Below, in pieces: positions 8,589 through 16,613 of a stretch of 64,000 nt of DNA. Every line of letters begins with the position of its first letter. The first letter of the stretch is position 1. The stretch is from Aquilonibacter sp963703325 (GTDB lineage: Bacteria > Vulcanimicrobiota > Vulcanimicrobiia > Vulcanimicrobiales > Vulcanimicrobiaceae). The notes beneath the pieces are model-generated. The model was not told where the DNA came from. It did not search any database and saw only the letters and a list, made by a program, of their open reading frames with translations. The stretch spans positions 3,100,001 to 3,164,000 of the forward strand of contig OY969805.1 in the NCBI GenBank assembly GCA_963703325.1. Direction: 5' to 3'. A program made the position numbers and the translations under genes.

Positions 8589-9433
8589 TGGAAAAATTAG
8601 CTGTCGCCATTTTTCTCGTCGCGTTCATGCTGCTCGCGGGGTTGCAGTGCGACTACCACGACTTGCTCACTGCGCTGCAAGGCCGCGCGCGTATAGCGCG
8701 CATTCTCATCGCCAATTTCATCGTCGTTCCGCTGGTGGGCGTGATCGTCGTGCGCCTCTTCGCGCTCGACGAATTCGTTGCGACCGGCATCTTATTGATG
8801 GCGATCGCGCCCGGCGTGCCGTTTCTGCCGATGATCGCCGGCGCCAAGAAGGGCGGCAGCGCCGGCCTCGCGACCGGTCTTGCGGTGGTCTTGCCCGCGA
8901 TCTCGATCGTCACCGTGCTCATCACCCTGCCGCTCGTCTTGCCGGAAGATGCGAAAGCCCACATTCGGTTCGCACCGTTCATCATCAATCTCGTGCTGCT
9001 GCAGTTGCTCCCGCTCGTCGTCGGGCTCGCGATCCGCGCGCGCGCAGCACCTATCGTGCCCACGTCGGTCAAAGTCGCGATCGCCGTCTTAGCGCTCTCC
9101 GGGATCGCGGTGCTGTACTTCGTCGTGCCCGCGATGGGCCACGCATTTACCGTCGTCTTCGGAACGCGCGGTCTGATGGCGACGCTCGTGATGGTGATTC
9201 TCTCCGGCTTTGCCGGTTGGGCCTTCGGCGGCAGTACGCCCGAATATCGGCGCACGATTACGATTGCGACAATCATGCGCAACTTCGGCTTGGCGTTATT
9301 GATCGCCGGGCAGAATTTTGCGGACACCAACGTCAGCGCCGCGGTGTTGACCTACTTCGCCATCCAGTTCGTGGTAGCCAACGTGTTGGGAACGGTGCTG
9401 AAGCGCCGCGACACTAAGCTAGCCCATGCGTAA
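8588..9433 (+). CDS. bile acid:sodium symporter (BASS) family transporter
   Basis: A 281-residue inner-membrane protein with about nine hydrophobic helices. BASS proteins import organic acids or steroids with sodium. Supporting segments are FMLLAGLQCDYHDLL near the N-terminus, LLMAIAPGVPFLPMIAGAKKGG (a crossover-helix-like motif) and IATIMRNFGLALLIAGQNFAD, which matches the second conserved block. The start overlaps the upstream stop by one base. Its 3' end runs 20 bases into the 3' end of the convergent gene 9414-9980. Substrate unknown; pantoate or other organic acids are possible. Confidence 0.85.
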   Translation: MEKLAVAIFLVAFMLLAGLQCDYHDLLTALQGRARIARILIANFIVVPLVGVIVVRLFALDEFVATGILLMAIAPGVPFLPMIAGAKKGGSAGLATGLAVVLPAISIVTVLITLPLVLPEDAKAHIRFAPFIINLVLLQLLPLVVGLAIRARAAPIVPTSVKVAIAVLALSGIAVLYFVVPAMGHAFTVVFGTRGLMATLVMVILSGFAGWAFGGSTPEYRRTITIATIMRNFGLALLIAGQNFADTNVSAAVLTYFAIQFVVANVLGTVLKRRDTKLAHA

Positions 9434-9950
9434 GCATTGACACGCCGATCGCGATAAAGAAGCATCCAAGCGCGGCATCGACATAGCGCCGGTACGGGCG
9501 AAGGCGCACGACGTTCGGTGCCAGATACGCAATGACAGCCGCAACGATTCCGAAGGCGAGCACGTACCCGACTCCGGCAGCGCTTGCACGCGCGATGCCG
9601 AGCAACGCGAAGAGCGGCACGTAGAGCGCGACGTTGTCGATGCCGGTTGCAAACACGACGCCCGCCATCGATGCCGACTGCATCTCGGCCTGCTGCTTGC
9701 CGAACGCCGCGATCACTTTGCCAAGCCCGATGGCCGCCGGCACGATGCCAAGCCACGCCACGCTACCGACTGGGATGGCGGAAATCGCCAGGCCGGCGAG
9801 CAGACAAGCAACCACCAACAGGGCGAACGCCGCGGAGGCCTCGGCCGCGTTGCGCAGCCATCGCTCGGGCGTGGAAACCGCACTCTGGGCCGCCAACGCG
9901 GTGAAGCCGTCGACGTTAGTGAGGAGAAAGGCCATCACGATCACGAGCAT
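9414..9950 (-). CDS. CadD-like cadmium-resistance/permease family membrane protein
   Basis: A roughly 178-residue membrane protein with five to six hydrophobic helices. FLLTNVDGFTALAAQ near the start and FATGIDNVALYVPLFALLG in the middle are repeats of the D-N-containing half motif seen in CadD-type transporters, and FLFL-type helices separate them. The ATG at 9950 (MLVIVMAFLL) is preferred over 9980 because it begins the first helix. It is divergent from the MerR-type regulator gene at 10051, and TTGTC/GACAA sites lie in the space between, which suggests regulation by that protein. Substrate is inferred only from family resemblance. Confidence 0.65.
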   Translation of the reverse strand: MLVIVMAFLLTNVDGFTALAAQSAVSTPERWLRNAAEASAAFALLVVACLLAGLAISAIPVGSVAWLGIVPAAIGLGKVIAAFGKQQAEMQSASMAGVVFATGIDNVALYVPLFALLGIARASAAGVGYVLAFGIVAAVIAYLAPNVVRLRPYRRYVDAALGCFFIAIGVSMLTHGLA

Positions 9951-9983
9951 AGCTGGAGCTCTAGCGTAGCGGCGCTCCACTGG

Positions 9984-10009
9984 GACAAGATCTGCTTTGT
10001 CCTAGACAA
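9984..10009. promoter_or_regulatory. TTGTC/GACAA repeats, candidate operator for the adjacent MerR-type regulator
   Basis: The divergent intergenic region holds GACAA (9984-9988), TTGTC (9997-10001) and GACAA (10005-10009), giving one inverted pair with a 3-base centre and another with an 8-base centre. MerR/CarH-type regulators bind palindromic repeats near their own promoters. A TATGCT hexamer at 10039-10044 lies 6 bases before the GTG of the regulator. Confidence 0.5.
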
Positions 10010-10050
10010 GAACCGGTGGGTCGGCCAAGCGACCGCAGTATGCTGGGTAG

Positions 10051-10938
10051 GTGAACGCAGCACTCGCGACCTTTGACCGGCTGCCGCCCACGCTTAGCAT
10101 TAAGATCGTGGCGCGTATTGCCAATCTCTCGATCGATACGATTCGAGCCTGGGAGAAGCGCTATCGTGCCGTCGTTCCGCGACGTACGCATGGCGGACAA
10201 CGCCTGTTTAGCACCGAGGATGTCGAGCGTCTCGTGCTGTTGCGCGAAGTCGTGGCATCCGGCACAGCGATCTCGCACATCGCGCACTGCACTACTGCCG
10301 AGCTGCGCGGCATGGTGCGCGTCGCAAGCGATGGCGGGGAATCCGATGACGCCGACGTGGTGCGCATTCTCAAGGCCGTGCGCCAGCACGATGTTCCGGT
10401 GCTGTGCCAAGAGCTCCTGATGGTTGCACTCGTTCGCAGCGCCGCCGAATTCGCCGACGACATCGTTGCCGCAGTCCTCACCGAACTCGAGCACGATGCC
10501 GAAGCGCGACACACCGGCGAACTGCTGCTGGCATCGGCGCTCGTCTCGATATCCTCGACGCTCTTTGACAAATATCGCGCCGATCGCACGGCGACCGTCG
10601 TTTCGCTCACGTTGCCGGGGGAGCGTCACGCCATCCCGCCGCTCCTAGCCGCGCTCGTGTCAGCCGAAGCGGGCTATTTCGGGATGTACGTCGGAACGCA
10701 AATCGAGCCCGCCGACATCGAATCCTTGGCCATCGACTTAGATGCGGTTGCCATCGTTATTCACGCCGGCGTGGAGTCGTACGAGCATATGCAGGCGGCG
10801 TTGCGCTTACGCGATCATCTTCCGCACGCACGCATCGTAATGACCGGCCGGGGCGCGCGATTGGCCCCGGCCGATTTCGTCACCGCGAGTTCGCTTCGTG
10901 AACTCGCTCGGGAGTTACGAGGCTTCGGAATCGCCTAA
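10051..10938 (+). CDS. MerR-family transcriptional regulator with CarH/LitR-like C-terminal domains
   Basis: A 295-residue regulator. Residues about 10-75 are a MerR winged helix (IKIVARIANLSIDTIRAWEKRYRAVVPRRTHGGQRLFSTEDVERL). The middle is a four-helix bundle and the C-terminal part (about 185-295) looks like a B12-binding Rossmann fold beginning SLTLPGERHAIPPLLAALVSAEAGYFGMYVG, where GERH aligns with the ExH cobalamin-ligand motif of CarH; the following Gly of ExHxxG is not kept. It may sense cobalamin or light, or may be a degenerate descendant. GTG start with TATGCT 6 bases upstream. Likely controls the divergent CadD-like gene. Confidence 0.8.
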   Translation: MNAALATFDRLPPTLSIKIVARIANLSIDTIRAWEKRYRAVVPRRTHGGQRLFSTEDVERLVLLREVVASGTAISHIAHCTTAELRGMVRVASDGGESDDADVVRILKAVRQHDVPVLCQELLMVALVRSAAEFADDIVAAVLTELEHDAEARHTGELLLASALVSISSTLFDKYRADRTATVVSLTLPGERHAIPPLLAALVSAEAGYFGMYVGTQIEPADIESLAIDLDAVAIVIHAGVESYEHMQAALRLRDHLPHARIVMTGRGARLAPADFVTASSLRELARELRGFGIA

Positions 10939-10941
10939 CGG

Positions 10942-11400
10942 CTATTCCATCGCCGTGGCGTAGAAGCTTCCGTTGTGCCAATAGCCATACGCGACGAGTG
11001 AACGTCCGACGGCGACACGTCCGCTGGTTTGACGATTTAACGCGGGCTGGTCGTTGATCACCAGCGTGCGGTCCGCGAGTTGCAGCGTGACCAAATGCCC
11101 ACGCACGATCGTAATCGTGCCGGCAATGCGTGCACGGCGCGGTCCGACCACATAATCGGGACAGTGGCCGTTGGGTTGCCATACGCCGGCCGCCCATACG
11201 CCGCAGATCGGGTCGCCGTATTGATTGTTCGGACCAAACGCCGCCGTATCGTTGATGTCCGCGTTCGGATCGTTATCAACGGTCGTGGTGGTCGTGGTGG
11301 TCGTTTGCTGCGTTTGTTGCTGCTGTTGAGCAAATGCCGGCAGGGCCAATGCCGACCCAAGCGCCAGCGTGAGTACCATTGCAGTGATTTCTCGTTTCAT
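10942..11400 (-). CDS. hypothetical secreted protein with Gln/Thr-rich linker
   Basis: A 152-residue protein with a signal peptide (MKREITAMVLTLALGSALALPAFA), then a low-complexity run of Gln and Thr (about residues 25-42), then a compact beta-rich domain beginning GDPICGVWAAGVWQPNGHCPDYVVG with two cysteines and ending in a strand-rich AYGYWHNGSFYATAME. The C-terminal half (IAGTITIVRGHLVTLQLADRTLVIND) resembles small OB-like domains in exported proteins. Function unknown. It is tail-to-tail with the MerR-type gene, only three bases apart. Confidence 0.7.
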   Translation of the reverse strand: MKREITAMVLTLALGSALALPAFAQQQQQTQQTTTTTTTTVDNDPNADINDTAAFGPNNQYGDPICGVWAAGVWQPNGHCPDYVVGPRRARIAGTITIVRGHLVTLQLADRTLVINDQPALNRQTSGRVAVGRSLVAYGYWHNGSFYATAME

Positions 11401-11429
11401 GCACGCGTTGTACCCAACTGATCGCGGCG

Positions 11430-12578
11430 TTATGCGCGCTCGAAAAGCCAGCGCCTAATTGCTGTCGCTACAAGAATATGTTCGATCGGATGCAAACGAG
11501 CAAGCAGCGCATCTTCATCTTCTTGCGTTTCGACGCGCAAGGGTTTGCGAGCGAGCACCCGCCCGCGATCGGTATCGACCGTTACCTCATGCACGCTTGC
11601 ACCGGTCCACGCGCTGCCGGCAATGAGCGCATCGCGCACGGCGCGCGGGCCGCGAAACGCCGCTACGATCGTACCGTCAGGCATCCCAACGCTATCTCGC
11701 CACGGGTCGAGCGGCAAAAACGCGGGATGGACATTGAGCATTTCCGGGAAGGCTTCGACGAATGCGGGATCGAGCAGATGCATCCAGCCGAGTAGTAAGA
11801 CGAGTTGCGGATCGAATTGCGCGACCGCATCGCACAGCGCCGCATCGTATCGATCGCGTGATTGCTCGTTGCGCCCCCACGGGAGCACCAGCGCGGGAAT
11901 TCCCGCACGGCGTGCGCGCTCAATTGCAAATGCGTCGGGTTTGTTGGACACGAGTGCGGCAAGGTCGAGCGGCAGCCCCGCGCCGGCGCGATCGATAACG
12001 GCTTGAACGTTGGTGCCGCTGCCCGACGCGAGCACGACGGTTCGCACCGGCGTGGGCGTGAAGTGCGCCGGATCGTAGCGCTCGACCACGCGCGCGCCCG
12101 CGTGTCGCGCGTAGTACGGCACGAGGCTATCCGACGTCGCCGCGATCAGCGCGCGCCGATAGCCACGCGCCCGCAACCCGCACAGCGCAATCTCCAGCAA
12201 TGCGGGACCGGCAGCCGTCGAACGAAACTCGGGTGCGACGCCGAACGGCCCGAAGACGCCGACGTCAGGCTCGCGCGCGATGCCGCGCAACCATGCGTAG
12301 CGCAAGCCTTGGGGATCGAACGCCGCAAAGCCGGCGGCTTTGCCCTCGTAGGTCGCGACCGCGCACTGCGCGACGCTGACCTCGCTACTCCATGCGCCGC
12401 CGAAGACCAGATCGATCCACGCGAGGATCGGATCGCTCGCACCGGCTGTCGTTTCGACAGCGTAACCGGCGCGCGTGAGCCGCTCGCGCGCGGCAGCATC
12501 GCCGGCAAAACGTTCGTCGAGGTCGACGACGAGGTTAACGAGATTCGTGGATGACAACGTGCGGTTCGTTGACGTCAC
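11430..12578 (-). CDS. purN: phosphoribosylglycinamide formyltransferase with N-terminal GNAT-like domain
   Basis: A 382-residue fusion. Residues about 1-170 look like a GNAT acyltransferase-type domain (GKAAGFAAFDPQG, GPFGVAPEFRSTAAGPALLEIALCGLRARGY, LVPYYARHAGARV). Residues about 178-382 are PurN, the 10-formyl-THF-dependent enzyme converting GAR to FGAR: VVLASGSGTNVQAVIDRA binds the phosphate, and the catalytic Asn/His pair is in NVHPAFLPL with Asp in SVHEVTVDTDRGRV. Normal PurN is about 200 residues. The ATG at 12578 overlaps the end of purM by 44 bases; a TTG at 12557 is an alternative. It is co-directional with purM. What the acyltransferase part acts on is unknown. Confidence 0.88.
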   Translation of the reverse strand: MTSTNRTLSSTNLVNLVVDLDERFAGDAAARERLTRAGYAVETTAGASDPILAWIDLVFGGAWSSEVSVAQCAVATYEGKAAGFAAFDPQGLRYAWLRGIAREPDVGVFGPFGVAPEFRSTAAGPALLEIALCGLRARGYRRALIAATSDSLVPYYARHAGARVVERYDPAHFTPTPVRTVVLASGSGTNVQAVIDRAGAGLPLDLAALVSNKPDAFAIERARRAGIPALVLPWGRNEQSRDRYDAALCDAVAQFDPQLVLLLGWMHLLDPAFVEAFPEMLNVHPAFLPLDPWRDSVGMPDGTIVAAFRGPRAVRDALIAGSAWTGASVHEVTVDTDRGRVLARKPLRVETQEDEDALLARLHPIEHILVATAIRRWLFERA

Positions 12579-13536
12579 GCTGCTCGATCCAGCCGACCAC
12601 CTTGGCGCCGGGCACCGCCGCGGCCGCTTTGGCTGAATCGGCCAAGGGCACTACCAGCGTGTAGCCGATCCCCATGTTCAGCGTGCGGTATTTTTCTTCG
12701 TAACTCAGGTTTCCGAGGCGCACGAGGTCTTGCATGATCGGCGGAACGCTCCAGCGTGCCGCTTCGAAAATGGCCTTCACGTTCCCGGGTAGCGTGCGCG
12801 GAACGTTTTCCAACAGACCGCCGCCGGTGATATGCGACATCGTCTTCACGCGCGCCACGCCCTGAATCTCCCGCACCGCATCATAGTAGGAAGGATGCGG
12901 CGCAAGCAACGCTCCCCACTCCTCGCGCGGAATCAGCGCGCGGGCGAGCGAGTAGCCGTTGGTGTGCAAGCCGATCGACGGCAGTCCGATGATTGCATCG
13001 CCCGGCACAACGGTCTCGGGTTTCGGGAGATCGCCGATCGCGACGCTCCCGACGATTGTGCCGGCCAAATCGAAGTGGCCGGGCGCGTAGAGTCCCGGCA
13101 TTTCGGCGGTTTCCCCGCCGAGCAGCGCGCAATTGTGCGCGCGGCACGCCTGCGCGCAGCCGCCCACCACCTCGGCCGCGACCGATGGGTCCAGTTTTCC
13201 CGTCGCAAAATAGTCGAGGAAAAACATCGGCGTTGCGTTGACGACGAGAATGTCGTTGACGCAGTGATTGACCAGATCGCGGCCGACGCCGTCGTAGCGT
13301 TGCAATTCGGCGGCGATGAGGATCTTGGTGCCCACCCCGTCGGTCGATGCGACCAGCGCGCGATCGCCGCTGTCCGGCAGGCGAAAAATGCCGCCGAAGC
13401 CGCCGATCGCGTCGAGCTGGTCAGGGTGGCGCCACGCCCCCAGCACCTGCTTGTAGCGCGCAACCGCCTCGTTCCCCGACGCGATATCCACGCCGGCCCG
13501 CGCGTAGGCATCTTTGATACGACTTTGGTCGCTCAT
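12535..13536 (-). CDS. purM: phosphoribosylformylglycinamidine cyclo-ligase (AIR synthetase)
   Basis: A 333-residue enzyme that closes the imidazole ring of FGAM to AIR using ATP. It starts at the ATG at 13536 (MSDQSRIKDAYARAGVDI), which has GGAGG seven bases upstream; the frame is open for 25 more codons upstream but these are not family-like. Typical features are GGFGGIFRL, ALVASTDGVGTKILIA, HCVNDILV and the ITGGGLLENVPRTLPG block, then NMGIGY. It is followed by purN with overlapping ends, and is divergent from pepA. The PurM/PurL superfamily member PurL (48447) is separate and much longer. Confidence 0.95.
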   Translation of the reverse strand: MSDQSRIKDAYARAGVDIASGNEAVARYKQVLGAWRHPDQLDAIGGFGGIFRLPDSGDRALVASTDGVGTKILIAAELQRYDGVGRDLVNHCVNDILVVNATPMFFLDYFATGKLDPSVAAEVVGGCAQACRAHNCALLGGETAEMPGLYAPGHFDLAGTIVGSVAIGDLPKPETVVPGDAIIGLPSIGLHTNGYSLARALIPREEWGALLAPHPSYYDAVREIQGVARVKTMSHITGGGLLENVPRTLPGNVKAIFEAARWSVPPIMQDLVRLGNLSYEEKYRTLNMGIGYTLVVPLADSAKAAAAVPGAKVVGWIEQRDVNEPHVVIHESR

Positions 13537-13636
13537 TGGGCCTCCGGCGCAGGGCCGGCGCCGAGCAGCGGCCGAACTGTGGATATAACGTAAGCCATCT
13601 CTGGCGCTCATACTTCACCCAAGCGAAAGGTAGCCC

Positions 13637-15169
13637 ATGCAAGTTCTCATCGCGCAAGATGCGCCACTCTCGGCGCGCGCGGGCGCTCTCGTCGTCCCCG
13701 TCTTCACCAACGGTGAGTTGAGCAGTGCCGCCAAAGCCGTCGACGCGGCGGTGGGCGGCGCGATTTCGGCAATTCTGTCATCTGAGGAAATCAAGGGGAA
13801 GTTGGCCGAGTGCGCGTTGGTGCATGCGAACGACAAATCGTTCCACCGCGTGCTCGTCGTCGGTTTGGGTGAACGCGCGAAGTTCGAACCGTCGAATCTT
13901 GCACGCTATGCGGGCGCGGCGTTGCGCTATCTTGGCCGGCGCAACGTCGATACGATCGCGATTGCACTCCCCGACGAAGCCAAGGGCAATGAAGTCGCTT
14001 GCGCGTCGTTTGCCGTTGAAGGCGCGATCAGCGGCTCGTTCGAGACGACGATCTATCAAGACAAGCCCGAGAAGCGCATGGCGGTGCAGTCCGTGACATT
14101 GCTGGCAAACGGCTTCGACGGTGCCGGCATCAAGCGCGGCGTCGAGCGTGGCGAGATTCTCGGCGACGCGGTCAATTTCGCCCGGCGTCTTGCGGTCACG
14201 CCTGCCAACGACATGACGCCGACCATTCTCGCCGACGAGGCCGTGAAATGCGGCAAGGCGTCGGGTATCGAGGTTGACGTCTTCGACGAAAAGCGTATTC
14301 GCAAAGAGGGCATGGGATCGTTTCTCTCCGTTGCGCAAGGCAGCGTGCAGCCGCCAACGTTCATTGTGATGCGCTATAACGGCGATCCCGGCAGCAAAGA
14401 ACTGCTCGCGCTGGTCGGCAAGGGCATTACGTTCGATACCGGCGGCATCTCGCTCAAGCCGCCCGAGCGGATGGAAGAGATGAAGTACGACATGTCCGGC
14501 GGCGCCGGGGTCATTGCGACGATGTGTGCGCTCGGCAAACTCAAACCCAAACTCAACGTGGTGGGCATCGTGCCGGCGACCGAAAACATGCCCGGCGGCA
14601 AAGCCACCAAACCCGGCGACATCGTCAAGGCGATGAACGGCAAGACGATCGAAGTGATCAACACCGACGCCGAAGGGCGGCTCATTCTGGCGGATGCGCT
14701 GGTCTATGCAAATAAACTCGGCGCGACCAAGATCGTCGACACCGCCACGCTGACCGGCGCGTGCGTGATCGCGCTTGGCCACGCCGCCAGCGCCGCCGTC
14801 GGCAATGACGACGCGTTTACCAATGAGTTTCTCGCGGCTGCCAAACCGACCGGCGAACGCTACTGGCAGATGCCGCTCTACGACGAGTATGCAAGCGCGA
14901 TGAAGAGCGACATCGCCGATCTGAAGAATACCGGCGGGCGCCCGGGCGGCACGCTGACGGCGGCGGCCTTCCTCAAAGCGTTTGTCGACGACACGCCGTG
15001 GCTGCATCTCGATATCGCCGGCACGGCCTACCTCGACAACGAGTCGGCGTGGCAGGCGAAAGGTCCGACCGGCACGCCGGTACGCGCCTTTGTCTCGCTC
15101 GTCGAAACGCTGGCGGGCGCACCCGTCGTCCACTCCAATGGACATGTCGCTGTGTCATCCCGAGCGTAG
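13637..15169 (+). CDS. pepA: leucyl aminopeptidase (M17)
   Basis: A 510-residue cytosolic M17 aminopeptidase with two metal ions that releases N-terminal residues. The catalytic half is clear: VGKGITFDTGGISLKP (metal ligands Lys and Asp), MKYDMSGGAGVIATM, and NTDAEGRLILADAL (the family signature with metal-binding Asp and Glu plus catalytic Arg), then VDTATLTGACVIALG. It has AAAGG before its ATG and a TATAAC hexamer about 55 bases upstream. The final residues (VSSRA) come from REP-like repeat copy 4, which supplies the stop; the true ancestral C-terminus may have been a few residues different. Confidence 0.93.
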   Translation: MQVLIAQDAPLSARAGALVVPVFTNGELSSAAKAVDAAVGGAISAILSSEEIKGKLAECALVHANDKSFHRVLVVGLGERAKFEPSNLARYAGAALRYLGRRNVDTIAIALPDEAKGNEVACASFAVEGAISGSFETTIYQDKPEKRMAVQSVTLLANGFDGAGIKRGVERGEILGDAVNFARRLAVTPANDMTPTILADEAVKCGKASGIEVDVFDEKRIRKEGMGSFLSVAQGSVQPPTFIVMRYNGDPGSKELLALVGKGITFDTGGISLKPPERMEEMKYDMSGGAGVIATMCALGKLKPKLNVVGIVPATENMPGGKATKPGDIVKAMNGKTIEVINTDAEGRLILADALVYANKLGATKIVDTATLTGACVIALGHAASAAVGNDDAFTNEFLAAAKPTGERYWQMPLYDEYASAMKSDIADLKNTGGRPGGTLTAAAFLKAFVDDTPWLHLDIAGTAYLDNESAWQAKGPTGTPVRAFVSLVETLAGAPVVHSNGHVAVSSRA

Positions 15170-16395
15170 CGAAGCGTAGTCGAGGGAGTGTCGTAGCGTT
15201 CCGCGCGTACTTCATCGCTCGACAGAGCGGCTGGTTCGCTGAAGGAATTGCGAATACGGCGATCGCCTGGCAAGTCTATGCGATCCGTCATCAGGCCCTC
15301 GATCTTGGACTCGTGGGCCTGATCGCTTTTCTGCCGCAATTGTTGCTTGCCGTGCCGGCCGGGTTAATGGCCGATCGGCTGGACCGGCGCGCGGTCATCA
15401 TCGTCACCAATATCGGCGCCCTGATCGGCTCGCTGCTCTTTGTCATGCTCGCGGTCGCGCATTCACAATCGATTGCCGCCTATTTCGGCGCGCTCTTGCT
15501 CTACTCGACCGCCGATGCGCTCGGCGTTCCGGCAACGCGCGCGATGTTGCCGTCGCTCGTAACCGGCGAGCGCTACTTGCGCGCGACCGCGCTGATCTCG
15601 TCGGTCTCGCAATTCGGCACGATCGCGGGGCCGGCGCTCGCGGGCATATTGATCGCCTTCTCGGCCGCATCGGCATTTGCGGTTGCCGCCGTGCTGCAAC
15701 TCGCCGCCATCGTGGCCTTCTTCTTCCTCGATTCGCGCGTGCCCACCGAGCAGCACGACGAATCGCTGTGGCAATCGGCGGTTGGCGGGTTTCGCTTCGT
15801 CATCGATCGCAAGATCATCCTCGGCGCGATCTCGCTCGATCTCGTCGCCGTACTTTTCGGGGGCGCAACGGCATTGCTCCCGATCTATGCGACGCAGATC
15901 CTCCACGTCGGTGCAACCGGCTATGGCGTGTTGCGCGCCGCGCCTGCGGTCGGTGCGGCCATTGTCGGACTGTGGCTGATTCGCCGGCCGATCCAGCGCA
16001 ACGGCGCGCGCTGGCTCTTCTGGTGCATCGGCGGATTCGGTGTGTCCACGATCGTCTTCGGCCTGTCGCACAACATGCCGCTCTCGCTGTTCGCGCTGGC
16101 CGCGACCGGCGGCTTCGATATGGTGAGCGTGGTGATCCGTAACGCGCTCACGCAACTCGGTGTCCCGGCAATGATGCGCGGCCGCGTCAGTGCCTTCGAA
16201 AACGTCTTCATCGGCGCATCGAATCAACTCGGCACGTTTGAGTCGGGCATGGTTGCCGCGTGGCTAGGGCCGGTCGCATCGGTGGTGCTCGGTGGCTGCG
16301 CGACGGTGATCGTCGTCGCGCTCTGGGCCGGAATTTTCCCCGCGCTGCGCCGCTTCGACCGGCTGGAGGAAAGCGACTTGTCATCCCGGGCCTAG
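15049..16395 (+). CDS. MFS transporter, start uncertain
   Basis: A 12-helix major-facilitator protein of the enterobactin-exporter/multidrug type: FRAYFIARQSGWFAEGIANTAIAWQVYAI is helix one, AGLMADRLDRRAVIIVTN is the loop 2-3 motif, and TRAMLPSLVTGERYLRATAL is the helix 4-5 block. The first helix begins near 15190, but in frame there is no ATG, GTG, CTG or TTG from there back through the repeat to a GTG at 15049 inside pepA. That GTG would add about 46 residues of unlikely sequence; an ATC or ATT start or a start lost to the repeat insertion are alternatives. The last residues (DLSSRA) are again encoded by a repeat, which gives the stop. Substrate unknown. Confidence 0.75.
   Translation: MAGERSDRHAGTRLCLARRNAGGRTRRPLQWTCRCVIPSVAKRSRGSVVAFRAYFIARQSGWFAEGIANTAIAWQVYAIRHQALDLGLVGLIAFLPQLLLAVPAGLMADRLDRRAVIIVTNIGALIGSLLFVMLAVAHSQSIAAYFGALLLYSTADALGVPATRAMLPSLVTGERYLRATALISSVSQFGTIAGPALAGILIAFSAASAFAVAAVLQLAAIVAFFFLDSRVPTEQHDESLWQSAVGGFRFVIDRKIILGAISLDLVAVLFGGATALLPIYATQILHVGATGYGVLRAAPAVGAAIVGLWLIRRPIQRNGARWLFWCIGGFGVSTIVFGLSHNMPLSLFALAATGGFDMVSVVIRNALTQLGVPAMMRGRVSAFENVFIGASNQLGTFESGMVAAWLGPVASVVLGGCATVIVVALWAGIFPALRRFDRLEESDLSSRA
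15153..15187 (+). repeat. REP-like intergenic repeat, copy 4
   Basis: TGTCATCCCGAGCGTAGC...GTCGAGGGA. It carries the pepA stop in frame (Ser-Ser-Arg-Ala-TAG) and in another frame it is continuous with the following MFS gene, for which no canonical start lies between the repeat and the first helix. Confidence 0.85.
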
Positions 16396-16458
16396 CCTTG
16401 TCATCCCGAGCGCAGCGCCACCTTGTCATCCCGAGCGTAGCGCAGCGTAGTCGAGGGA
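16378..16458 (+). repeat. three tandem REP-like repeats, copies 5-7
   Basis: TTGTCATCCCGGGCCTAG (16378-16395), TTGTCATCCCGAGCGCAG (from 16397) and TTGTCATCCCGAGCGTAG...GTCGAGGGA (16423-16458). The first truncated copy ends the MFS gene with TAG. Copies 5 and 6 lack the second half of the element, so they look like partial duplications. Confidence 0.85.
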
Positions 16459-16465
16459 CCACTAC

Positions 16466-16606
16466 TTATCTGCGCAACGCGAACGCCAAGGCGGCGATCG
16501 ACACGAGGATTATCATGGTCTGCCCCACGATGCACCATTTGAATGTCGTCAGGGAGGCATCGAGCTTCCTCTCGATCCGCGTGCACGTAGCGTCGATTTT
16601 AATCAT
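16466..16606 (-). CDS. small membrane-anchored protein
   Basis: A 46-residue protein starting at the ATG at 16606, eight bases after the stop of the VOC gene. It has an N-terminal charged helix (MIKIDATCTRIERKLDASLTTFKW) and one transmembrane helix (CIVGQTMIILVSIAALAFAL). It resembles a shortened form of the coiled-coil/anchor protein at 2766-3029, which also sits beside a VOC gene. Too small for family recognition; reality is supported by the coupling to the VOC gene and by the repeated neighbourhood. Confidence 0.5.
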   Translation of the reverse strand: MIKIDATCTRIERKLDASLTTFKWCIVGQTMIILVSIAALAFALRR

Positions 16607-16613
16607 GAGCGGG

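Noticed and set aside
10942..11400. Gln/Thr repeats as a sign of a surface adhesin
   Set aside because: Only a short linker of low complexity; the rest is a small domain with no adhesin features.
13778..15145. Long open frame on the minus strand opposite pepA
   Set aside because: It is antisense to a well-supported M17 peptidase, its protein is Arg/Gly/His-rich without family motifs, and high GC makes such shadow frames common.
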